Part shown: positions 49,875-56,268 of the stretch, piece by piece
Numbering within the stretch: position 1 is the stretch's first letter
Layout of the letters: the number at the start of each line of letters is the position of its first letter
Assembly: GCA_018435055.1 (NCBI GenBank)
Contig: JAHDOA010000059.1
Span: 1-56,268 of the forward strand
Direction: 5' to 3'
From: Pelotomaculum sp.
GTDB lineage: Bacteria > Bacillota > Desulfotomaculia > Desulfotomaculales > Pelotomaculaceae
DNA length: 56,268 nucleotides
Program-made: the position numbers and the translations under genes
The notes under the pieces: model-generated
Told to the model about the DNA's origin: nothing
Database searches by the model: none
The model's input: only the letters and a program-made list of their open reading frames with translations

Positions 49875-50585
49875 CTACACCTCTTCAACCTTATAATCAA
49901 CCTCTGCCTGCAAGTGTTTGTCGCGTTCAAAAAACCAGAAAAGTAAATTGGCAAATACACCGATCAGCAGGTAGGCTACCGCGCTGATTATTAAAGACAT
50001 ATACGGATCCATAGATCTGCTCGTAATCACCTGACTGGCTCTGGTCAGGTCATTAATGGCCAGAAAGCCCACTAAAGAGGTCTCCTGCAGGGTAATAATC
50101 AACTGGTTTTTATATGTAGGCATTGCGTGTTTTACGGCCTGAGGCAGAGTGATCAGGTGGAACACCATGAATCTGTTCATGCCCAACGTGCGGCCTGCTT
50201 CAATTTCGCCGGGGTTTACGGCTTTAACTGCTGTATACATGATTACAGCTATATAGGAACCGGTCTTCATCGAAAAGGCGGTAATCGCCAGGATGACAGT
50301 ATCTATGTCGGTATTTGAAAAAAGCATGTAAACAAAGATCAACAGCAAAACCAGGGTTGGCAGCCTGATAAACAAATTAGCTAACAAATCTACTATTCTT
50401 GCGGCGATCCGGGATTTGCCCAGCTTGATTTTGCAAAATACAGCCCCCAGTACCGTGCCGATTAAGAATGTGGCAAAGGTCATATACAGGGTCAGGCCAA
50501 AACCTTTCAGGAGGAATAGATATCGATCTTCATATATCAGGTTAATGTAAAAAGAGTTTTGCACAGCCTGCAAAAATGCGTCCAC
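49875..50585 (-). CDS. Amino-acid ABC transporter permease (HisM/GlnP type)
   Basis: This 236-residue membrane protein is a free-standing version of the permease part of the 45222-47471 fusion. It has an N-terminal segment FYINLIYEDRYLFLLKGFGLTLYMTF, five helices and the coupling loop EAGRTLGMNRFMVFHLITLPQAVK near residue 142. It lies between the binding-protein gene (20 bases upstream) and the ATPase copy B gene (3 bases downstream) on the same strand. All of this suggests one operon. Confidence 0.87.
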   Translation of the reverse strand: MDAFLQAVQNSFYINLIYEDRYLFLLKGFGLTLYMTFATFLIGTVLGAVFCKIKLGKSRIAARIVDLLANLFIRLPTLVLLLIFVYMLFSNTDIDTVILAITAFSMKTGSYIAVIMYTAVKAVNPGEIEAGRTLGMNRFMVFHLITLPQAVKHAMPTYKNQLIITLQETSLVGFLAINDLTRASQVITSRSMDPYMSLIISAVAYLLIGVFANLLFWFFERDKHLQAEVDYKVEEV

Positions 50586-50605
50586 TGTTTACAATCCCCC
50601 GTTCT

Positions 50606-51445
50606 TTAATTTTCCTTTTGATAGTCGGTGGTATTTACAATAAATACAATATCTTTCACCCAAACGCAGTCGCTCATCGTGACGTTACCGCCTTTTTCCA
50701 GATCAGTTTTTATTTCTAATGAATCTGGGGAGGCAAGGAGGTCAACCTTGCCGAAGCACAAATCTAATAATGCCTGCTCATAGCTACCAATCGGATAAAA
50801 TTCGATCCTGGCGCCGATACTGTTGGCAAAGTGAGTTGTTAATTCAACATCCGCTCCTTCCCATCGATTGGTTTCTGTATTCAAGAATGAGACCGGTTCC
50901 CAGTCTTCATATATTAAAACCCTCAGTACCTTGTCGCCGGCCCCGGTATTTTCCACCGGTCTGCTTGTAAACTGATGTTTAGAGCATTCTGCGGTGCGTT
51001 CTAAAATATCTTTATATACATCAGTCTGTCTAAACCCGGCGATAAAAGCATTGAACTGTTTATTTAGTTCGGTATTTTTGGGATTTAACACATAAGCGTA
51101 CTCGTCGTTCTCCACAAAAGTACCATGAACTTTATATTCGGGTTGGAGCCGGCAGAACACATCGGCCTCGTCTCTTTCCAGGGCTGCGGCGTCAAGCTGG
51201 TGGAAGGCCAGGGCCAGCGCCATATCGCTGTTTGAATCGTACCTGCGCAGCTTGATCCCCTTACTATGATTGGTCAAAATATAGTCGGGACTGTTGCCCA
51301 GGATTACACCAATGGTTTTTCCGCTTAGATTATTGATGTCGAGTATTTCGTTTTGTTTTGGCGCGCAACCGCTTAAGGCTAGAAGGATACACAACAAAAG
51401 GCCAGTGCAAAATATTGCTCCATTTTTTAAACTCAGATTACTCAT
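50606..51445 (-). CDS. Solute-binding lipoprotein with apparently permuted lobes
   Basis: A lipoprotein signal (LLLCILLALSGC) is followed by 245 residues of amino-acid-binding-protein sequence in reversed order. First come LSGKTIGVILGNSPDYIL and the DSNSDMALALAFHQLDAAA helix, which belong to lobe II and the C-terminal helix of the usual fold. Only after a linker near residue 165 comes VLRVLIYEDWEPVSFLN with EGADVELTTHFANSIGA, normally the N-terminal lobe I. The protein then ends. Thus a full two-lobe receptor is present, but circularly permuted. It heads the operon with permease and ATPase copy B. Its ATG overlaps the stop of a truncated molybdoenzyme fragment upstream. Confidence 0.75.
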   Translation of the reverse strand: MSNLSLKNGAIFCTGLLLCILLALSGCAPKQNEILDINNLSGKTIGVILGNSPDYILTNHSKGIKLRRYDSNSDMALALAFHQLDAAALERDEADVFCRLQPEYKVHGTFVENDEYAYVLNPKNTELNKQFNAFIAGFRQTDVYKDILERTAECSKHQFTSRPVENTGAGDKVLRVLIYEDWEPVSFLNTETNRWEGADVELTTHFANSIGARIEFYPIGSYEQALLDLCFGKVDLLASPDSLEIKTDLEKGGNVTMSDCVWVKDIVFIVNTTDYQKEN

Positions 51446-51720
51446 GTAAGAATCACCAAATCTTCTTTTTCCAATATGCCCAGGCGGTTGCCGCCGGTTA
51501 TGTCCTCATGGGTGAGGACGGCTATCACACCGGCCATTTCTTTTGCCCGGGAAATGTCGATGCGCCGGATCAAGGCATGGGCGTGCGCCGGGCGCTTCAC
51601 GCCGCACCAGAGCAGGTTTTCAGGATAATAGTCGGCGGCGTACATCTCTTTTCCCGTCACCTTTGCCGGAGCGTCTGCCCGCGGCGTTGCCCTGCCTACT
51701 TTCAAAGGCTCTTGAGACAC
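51442..51720 (-). pseudogene. N-terminal fragment of a xanthine dehydrogenase/aldehyde oxidase-type molybdoenzyme
   Basis: The 92-codon frame reads VGRATPRADAPAKVTGKEMY and continues through HALIRRIDISRAKEMAGVIAVLTHEDITG, the start of molybdenum hydroxylase large subunits (normally 750 residues or more). After about residue 82 the match ends and the frame stops, overlapping the ATG of the binding-protein gene by ATGA. A good ribosome site (AAGGTGA) precedes the GTG start. The remaining 670 residues are missing, so this is a truncated gene. It may still be translated and so couple translation of the lipoprotein gene. Confidence 0.75.
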
Positions 51721-51840
51721 TCTAATCACCTTTTTTAAAAAAATAACCGTGGCATAATTTACTATTACATAGAGATGTCGAAAGATCCTTTTTTTTAAGA
51801 AAAAAACAAGGACGTAAGGGCGGTTTTGGCAGATTAACAA

Positions 51841-52155
51841 TCAAAATTATAGCCGGTTTTGGCAGGAAAATTTTACCCCCGGAAAAACAAAATTTAAGTG
51901 ATGTTTTGGGGATTCTGTTATAATTAAGAAGGTACAAAAAAACAGAGGTTTCGATATCGTCCCGAAAATTCTATGCTGAGGCTCCGAAAGAGATTATTTT
52001 GTGGTTAAGTCCCGAAAGAGAAAGTAAAAAGAAAAGGGTTTTTTGTGCTATGCGCAGAAAAAAATAATGGCAACTATTATAGAAAGAAAGGGTATATACC
52101 CCATTTGCTGGGGCTACTTAAAGAGCAAGAATTTACCGGGAGAAGGTGAAGAAAG
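51841..52155. other. Divergent intergenic region with repeated CCGAAA and a hairpin
   Basis: A run of about 75 bases (51960-52035) holds GTCCCGAAA, GCTCCGAAAGAG and GTCCCGAAAGAG, three similar boxes about 30 bases apart. ATACCCCATTTGCTGGGGCTA near 52096-52117 can form a short hairpin. TATAAT at about 51919 may be the -10 of the phosphatase gene. I do not recognise a known riboswitch. Confidence 0.35.
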
Positions 52156-53931
52156 ATAAACAGCATTATTGCTCTGTTCATAGATCTAATTAAGAATATG
52201 TCGGTAATTATGGTACTGGCTTATGTCTTAACCAGGACCAGGGCTTACACGGACATCATGGCCAGGAAGGAAATTACGCCTAACCAGCAAATCGGCATGG
52301 CTTTGATATTTGGGGTATTTTCCATTTACGGCACCTTGAGCGGTATTGATGTCATGGGCGCCATTGCCAACATCCGCGATCTGGGACCGGCCATTGCCGG
52401 ACTGGTCGGCGGACCCTGGGTAGGTATTGGGGCCGGGTTAATAGGCGGGCTGCACCGTTATACCCTGGGGGGGGTTACCTATATACCCTGCTCAGTTTCT
52501 ACCGTACTGGCCGGTCTGGCGGGCGGTCTAATCTATCATTGGCGGAAAGGTGAGTTCGTCGGCATTACTGGAGCGGTTGTGTTTATGGCGCTAATGGAAG
52601 CCTTTCATATGGGTTTGAACCTGGTTATTGTTAAACCCTTCAGCGTGATCCTGCCGATTATTAAGGAAATATATCTGCCCATGATTTTGACCAATACAGC
52701 GGGGATGGGCATATTCGCTTTTATTATCCATAACTTGATCAGGGAGCGGGAAACACAGCGCACCAAGGAATTAATCGAAGGCGAATTAAGAGTCGCCCGC
52801 GAAATACAGATGAGCATTGTACCCAAGATCTTTCCTCCTTTTCCGGAACGACCGGAATTAGATGTGTTTGCCGTCCTGGAACCGGCCAAAGAGGTGGGGG
52901 GGGACCTCTATGATTTTTTCCTATTGGATGATGATCACCTCTGTTTCACGGTAGGAGACGTATCCGGCAAAGGGGTGCCGGCTTCCCTTTACATGGCTGT
53001 TACCAAAACTCTGATTAAAGCCAAAGCGGACATCAAACTGGGCCCGGATGAAATATTATACCGGGTAAACAACGAGCTCTGCGAGGACAATGACTCGGGT
53101 ATGTTTGTCACCGAATTTCTCGGCATATTAACTATTTCTACTGGAGAGCTGGTTTTCAGTAATGGCGGCCATAACATCCCCTACCTGCGCAGGCAAAACG
53201 GGGAAGTGGCGCCCCTGCCGAAGGTACCAGGGGTGGCCCTGGGGGTCATGGAGGATTTTGAATATTTTTGCGCCAGCGTACAGCTGGAAGCCGGGGATAG
53301 TTTGGTGCTGTATACGGACGGGGTCACAGAGGCCATGAATCCGGCTGGGGAACTTTTGCGTGAAGAACGCCTGGAAAATATTTTGCGGGAATTAAACGGT
53401 AAGACCGCCCAGGAAGAGGTCGGACATATACTGCACAGCACGCGGCAATTCATGAACGGCGCCAACCAGGCTGACGATATCACCATCCTGGTAATAAAAT
53501 ACCTCGGACAAAAGCTGCTGGCCTACCGCTTAAAAAATAGGCTGGCGGAGATTGAAGCCCTGGCTCTGGCTGTGGAAAGTTTTGCCGCAGCGAATAATTT
53601 GCCGGAGCAGATGGTTTTTCAAGTTAACCTGTGTTTGGATGAGCTGCTGACCAATACTATCAGTTATGGTTTTCCGCAGGGCGGCGAACACGAGATCACA
53701 GTTGAAATTGTCCTGCAGGGTGGGGCGCTGGTGATCACCACCCATGACGGCGGATTGGCCTTTAATCCCCTGGAACGGGCGGAAGCGGATACAAGTCAAG
53801 GTATTGAGGAACGGCCGGTTGGGGGCCTGGGCATCCATCTGGTGCGTAACATGATGGACGAAATTGAATACCGGCGGGAATCGGGGCAAAACGTGCTGGT
53901 AATGAAAAAGCTTATTAAAAAGAATAATTAA
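52156..53931 (+). CDS. LytS-like membrane sensor fused to a SpoIIE-type phosphatase and a GHKL (RsbW-like) domain
   Basis: This is a protein of about 591 residues. The N-terminal 180 residues are 5TM-LYT-like helices (GIDVMGAIANIRDLGPAIAGLVGGPWVGIGAG carries the N-R-x-x-G-P motif of LytS sensors). A PP2C/SpoIIE phosphatase follows (about 225-420), with metal-binding Asp in EVGGDLYDFF, GDVSGKG and LYTDGVTEA. The last 140 residues are an RsbW-type GHKL domain with the N-box CLDELLTNTISYG intact and THDGG at the G1 box. The frame has no ATG before 52198, but the membrane segment begins earlier. AGAAGGTGA at 52141-52149 points to a non-canonical start, ATA 52156 or ATT 52165. The STAS gene follows by 128 bases. 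Confidence 0.8.
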   Translation: MNSIIALFIDLIKNMSVIMVLAYVLTRTRAYTDIMARKEITPNQQIGMALIFGVFSIYGTLSGIDVMGAIANIRDLGPAIAGLVGGPWVGIGAGLIGGLHRYTLGGVTYIPCSVSTVLAGLAGGLIYHWRKGEFVGITGAVVFMALMEAFHMGLNLVIVKPFSVILPIIKEIYLPMILTNTAGMGIFAFIIHNLIRERETQRTKELIEGELRVAREIQMSIVPKIFPPFPERPELDVFAVLEPAKEVGGDLYDFFLLDDDHLCFTVGDVSGKGVPASLYMAVTKTLIKAKADIKLGPDEILYRVNNELCEDNDSGMFVTEFLGILTISTGELVFSNGGHNIPYLRRQNGEVAPLPKVPGVALGVMEDFEYFCASVQLEAGDSLVLYTDGVTEAMNPAGELLREERLENILRELNGKTAQEEVGHILHSTRQFMNGANQADDITILVIKYLGQKLLAYRLKNRLAEIEALALAVESFAAANNLPEQMVFQVNLCLDELLTNTISYGFPQGGEHEITVEIVLQGGALVITTHDGGLAFNPLERAEADTSQGIEERPVGGLGIHLVRNMMDEIEYRRESGQNVLVMKKLIKKNN

Positions 53932-54059
53932 GTAACCTACTTCGGTAAACTAATAAAGAACTTAATTAGCAAGCTAACCAGTCTAAATAAGCAAACCTTG
54001 TTAAGTACACCAATAAGTAAGTTAATTAATTAATAAGGTATAAAGAGGGGGTTTTTTAC
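53932..54059. other. AT-rich spacer with irregular TAAGTA/TTAATTA repeats
   Basis: The 128 bases between the phosphatase and STAS genes contain recurring AATAAG, TAAGTA, CTTAATTA and AGTTAATTAATTAATAAG units. They have no coding frame and no clear terminator, so the two genes are probably cotranscribed. Confidence 0.4.
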
Positions 54060-54392
54060 GTGAAGATCAAAGAGGATAAAAAAGGGCAGGCAATAGTACT
54101 GGCAATTGAGGGGAGGCTGGATTCAATTACCTCGGGGACATTAGAAAAAAAATTTTTGACGATAATCGACGCCGGGGAAAAAAATATCGTGTTTGATTTT
54201 ACCAGCATGGATTATATTAGCAGCGCCGGTCTCAGGGTTTTGCTGATGGCCGCCAAAAAGACCGCCAAACTGGGGGGCAAGGTGGTCCTGGCGGCGTTGT
54301 GCGACAATGTCAAGGAAGTCTTTGACATAGCCGGCTTTACCAGCATTTTCACCATTACCGGTTCGTCCGAAGAAGCTATCAGGACTCTCTAA
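54060..54392 (+). CDS. STAS-domain anti-sigma-factor antagonist
   Basis: The 110-residue protein is a SpoIIAA/RsbV-type STAS domain. The phosphorylation loop reads MDYISSAGLRVLL near residues 52-64, with the Ser of SSAGL being the usual target of GHKL kinases and of SpoIIE-type phosphatases. It lies directly after such a phosphatase with its own GHKL domain, so the two are probable partners. The start is GTG after AGAGGGGG. No sigma factor is encoded in the window. The nearest other GHKL-like domains are those fused to transporters at 40.5-49.9 kb. Confidence 0.92.
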   Translation: MKIKEDKKGQAIVLAIEGRLDSITSGTLEKKFLTIIDAGEKNIVFDFTSMDYISSAGLRVLLMAAKKTAKLGGKVVLAALCDNVKEVFDIAGFTSIFTITGSSEEAIRTL

Positions 54393-54501
54393 TGGCATTA
54401 ATCGTTACTTTCTATAAATTGTTTGAAAATTTGCACTACACAGAAAAATATTTATGATAAAATACATTATATATTATTTCAGCATAGATGAGGTTTAATA
54501 A

Positions 54502-54810
54502 ATGTCGAACAGATTTTGCACCAATCCCGATTATTTGAGACCGCCCGATAGTTTCGGACTTCTGGAAAAAGGCCCTTGCAGTTGTCTTGATGTGGCTAAC
54601 TGCCTGGGGAAAAAATGTTCATGCTATCATAACAGCCGCATCAGGGCATTCGCTCGCCTACGTTCATTGGATGAAAAAAAACAGGAGCACATCGCCAAAA
54701 AATATTACGGTGGTAGACGCCCCTGGGTGGAATACGGGCAAAACCACAATGAAGTTAAAGGGCAGCCGCCATCCCAATTGGGCGGCGCCCGGCGCCTTGC
54801 CGGCAGTTGA
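54502..54810 (+). CDS. Small Cys-rich hypothetical protein
   Basis: The 102-residue frame opens MSNRFCTNPDYLRPPDSFG and has a Cys cluster CSCLDVANCLGKKCSCYH near residues 27-44, followed by a helical basic segment (RAFARLRSLDEKKQEHIAKKYYGG). The Cys spacing (C-x-C-x6-C-x4-C-x-C) could bind a metal. The last 30 residues are rich in Gly, Arg, Gln and Pro and coincide with inverted-repeat DNA near 54765-54820, so the original C terminus may have been replaced. I do not recognise the family. No ribosome site is strong. Confidence 0.45.
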   Translation: MSNRFCTNPDYLRPPDSFGLLEKGPCSCLDVANCLGKKCSCYHNSRIRAFARLRSLDEKKQEHIAKKYYGGRRPWVEYGQNHNEVKGQPPSQLGGARRLAGS

Positions 54811-54913
54811 CCCGGGATGGCAGCTGATCTTGCTTTCGCGCTAAAGCCATAGCCGGTTGCGTTGCATAATCCTTGCTTTCGAACGCCCTTAAAAAGCCCG
54901 CACCCTTCTTTTA

Positions 54914-54947
54914 AACAAGCCGCAAACGGCAGTAGGGCGGGCTTGTT
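54914..54947. terminator. Hairpin AACAAGCC/GGCTTGTT
   Basis: AACAAGCC (54914-54921) and GGCTTGTT (54940-54947) form an 8-bp stem around a G-rich loop and are followed by CTTGTTAATTT. It could be a weak terminator for the gene at 54502. Confidence 0.45.
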
Positions 54948-55038
54948 CTTGTTAATTTCCCGAATTAAGAAAAGCCTCAACAATCCCGACAAAATATTCA
55001 GATTCCCTGCGTATATGGGGTTTTAGAGGCTCGCTGCG

Positions 55039-55098
55039 GTTTTAAGCGGCAGCATGCGCGAAAATGATGTAGCGTGCCGTTTTGGCGGCGATGAATCC
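55039..55098 (+). pseudogene. Fragment of a GGDEF (diguanylate cyclase) domain
   Basis: The 20-codon stretch reads VLSGSMRENDVACRFGGDE and then departs. It matches the alpha-helix plus GGDEF active-site loop of diguanylate cyclases (L...RE.D...R.GGDEF). Nothing else of such a domain is visible on either side. Confidence 0.5.
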
Positions 55099-55118
55099 AT
55101 TCGGTGAACCGCTCTATT

Positions 55119-55571
55119 CTATTTTTTTATCGGACAGCTCTCTGGATTGGCAGTCAGCAATTCGTATAATTCTTTATCTTCTGCCTCTATCCTGGCAGAA
55201 ATTTTATCGATTAATGAGGCTGTTTCTTTGACGAACTTCTTCAAATCTTCTCTAATGGAATGGGGAGTGCCGATATATTGTCTAATATAGTCTGCAAATT
55301 TTTGCGCGAGTCCACCCATTTCTGCCGAAAATTTTGCGGCGGTTTCTGCAGTATATTTATTATTGCTTTCTTTCAGGCAGGGGTAGAGAAAATCATCCTC
55401 AAATTTCAGGTGCGCGTGCAGGACGGCATTTAATTGGCCCAGCTTCAAGGCAATCCAAATGGTGTTTTCGGGAATATCGTCTTCGGAATAAACATCCTCC
55501 CGCAATTCGTTAATAATCGCTTTGATTTCTTTATGCTGCTCCTTGATTTTCTGACTATATATCTCAATCAC
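55119..55571 (-). CDS. Hemerythrin-like (HHE) protein
   Basis: The 150-residue all-helical protein has the first His in KEQHKEI near residue 14, the core LHAHLKFEDDFLYPCL near residues 52-67 and a late helix ARIEAEDKELYELL. The middle block is the H-x-x-x-E pair of HHE domains, which bind a di-iron centre for oxygen, NO or iron handling. In the last block the expected His is replaced by Glu (RIEAED). The iron site may be altered, or another residue may take its place. It is a single gene with its start at 55571. Confidence 0.8.
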   Translation of the reverse strand: MIEIYSQKIKEQHKEIKAIINELREDVYSEDDIPENTIWIALKLGQLNAVLHAHLKFEDDFLYPCLKESNNKYTAETAAKFSAEMGGLAQKFADYIRQYIGTPHSIREDLKKFVKETASLIDKISARIEAEDKELYELLTANPESCPIKK

Positions 55572-55697
55572 CCCGGTTTAAGAATCTTTTACTTATCTGC
55601 CTGTAATTCTAATATATTATTTGGCTGTTGTAAAATAAAAGCCGGTGGGTATCCTTATTGAGGATTAAAATTCCCAAAATGGCCAAAAAAGCAAATA

Positions 55698-55729
55698 AAA
55701 AAGCTTCCGGTCAAAATCCCGGAAGCTTT
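55698..55729 (-). terminator. Terminator of the last minus-strand gene
   Basis: AAAGCTTCCGG (55700-55710) and CCGGAAGCTTT (55719-55729) form an 11-bp stem. On the minus strand it is followed by TTTTTATTTGC. Confidence 0.75.
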
Positions 55730-55821
55730 GATACGTAAGGTTTTTTTGGTGTCGGAGGGCTGACTTTGCTATATCCGCACACAGGGGCATAGATAATTTA
55801 CAGAACCACCTGAGTATGAAT

Positions 55822-56145
55822 TTAACGGGGATCGTAACCGACCACCGACCAAATACCCGACTCGTCCTTTCTAATAAGCTGCTCAAGGTAGACCTTTTTG
55901 ATAGGGCCTCGGGCAACATCTATCACTGCCTGGTCACCATTGTTAGCGGCTAGTTCAAAAGCTGAGAATGGTATTTGGGGTTCATCTTGAATTCCCGTCG
56001 GCGTCATTTTTAAGTTTACATAGGTGAGGGCTACTTGCAAGGGATCCAACTGCCAGGGACTGCTTCCCCGATCCACCTGCTGTTGGTCAGCTTGGGCAAT
56101 CGCCAAATCAACCGGAACCTTGACTGAAAGCCCTAAATATGCCAT
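55822..56145 (-). CDS. Hypothetical protein, possibly 5'-truncated
   Basis: The 107-residue product begins MAYLGLSVKVPVDLAIAQ, which may be the end of a longer hydrophobic or secreted N terminus. It continues with QQQVDRGSSPWQLDPLQVAL and ends with a beta-rich part (VYLEQLIRKDESGIWSVVGYDPR). The final W-S-V-x-G-Y strand resembles the end of NTF2/DUF4829-like domains, a weak likeness. No ribosome site is visible before ATG 56145, and the upstream 120 bases are not obviously coding. I cannot assign a function. Confidence 0.45.
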   Translation of the reverse strand: MAYLGLSVKVPVDLAIAQADQQQVDRGSSPWQLDPLQVALTYVNLKMTPTGIQDEPQIPFSAFELAANNGDQAVIDVARGPIKKVYLEQLIRKDESGIWSVVGYDPR

Positions 56146-56268
56146 TAGTAGCCAGGTATGGCGAAATGTCCCTGGGAATTAGTTTACGAAAAATGTTGAA
56201 ATTGCTCTATATAAAGAAGGGATAATCCCCTATCTTTGTGGAATTCTTCTTCAAATACCTTTATGAGG

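Larger units (their letters stand above)
54811..55118. other. Repeat-rich intergenic region with a GGDEF remnant
   Basis: It contains inverted segments (GGATGGCAGCTG with its partner CAGCCGCCATCC near 54763), the hairpin at 54914-54947 and, at 55039-55098, a GGDEF-like coding scrap listed separately. No intact gene is present. Confidence 0.45.

Overview
The window reads as chromosomal DNA from an anaerobic, probably spore-forming member of the Clostridia, most like the Peptococcaceae (Pelotomaculum/Desulfotomaculum group). The evidence is a four-subunit pyruvate/2-oxoacid:ferredoxin oxidoreductase, a B12-dependent methionine synthase with a separate reactivation protein, two UGA-decoded selenoprotein genes, a SpoIIE-type phosphatase with a STAS partner, copper-amine-oxidase-like surface domains and Gram-positive Shine-Dalgarno sites. 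The assignment is by gene content only. No rRNA and no CRISPR array were seen; there is one intact tRNA (Lys, CTT).

Layout. 1-1.7 kb: the 3' end of a group II intron, hairpin repeats, a 5'-truncated lipase-like gene and a methyltransferase remnant. 1.8-6 kb: a surface-glycosylation cluster (GT39 transferase, broken gtrA, galU, a PepSY-type membrane protein). 6-15.4 kb: a type I restriction-modification island (small Cys-rich protein, half-size HsdS, HsdM, DinD, HsdS, HsdR, YgjP-type metalloprotease, RhuM fragment). 15.6-22.9 kb: a zinc-ribbon protein, the por operon and the methionine synthase pair. 22.9-34.1 kb: a frameshifted amidohydrolase and its intact paralogue, tRNA-Lys, a NitT/TauT-type ABC importer, a TVP38-type protein, a GalT-like enzyme, the two selenoprotein genes, a large secreted protein and a small sulfite reductase. 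34.4-37.3 kb: an arsenic methylation/export operon behind a palindromic ArsR-type operator. 37.5-54.4 kb: a GH3/CuAO/sensor fusion, two tandem dicarboxylate symporters, an exported acetolactate decarboxylase, an amino-acid ABC system, a SpoIIE/LytS-type phosphatase and a STAS protein. The end holds remnants, a hemerythrin-like protein and an unknown protein.

Two systems stand out. First, at 40.5-54.4 kb, two symporters and two ABC ATPases each carry an extra domain resembling an RsbW-type GHKL anti-sigma kinase but lacking the N-box Asn and the G1 Asp. They lie beside a sensor/SpoIIE/GHKL phosphatase and a STAS protein, which suggests a partner-switching module controlling transport rather than transcription. 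The solute-binding domains of that ABC system appear circularly permuted (lobe II before lobe I). Second, at 29.5-30.4 kb, a selenocysteine peroxiredoxin is followed by a 36-residue one-helix membrane protein with a C-P-P-Sec motif; each UGA is followed by a SECIS-like hairpin.

The window is also rich in small-scale decay and repeats: 7-bp and 17-bp tandem duplications that shift frames, a 40-bp repeat across a stop codon, and a family of short hairpins whose loop is conserved while the stems differ by compensatory changes. Several genes appear to start at ATT or ATA.
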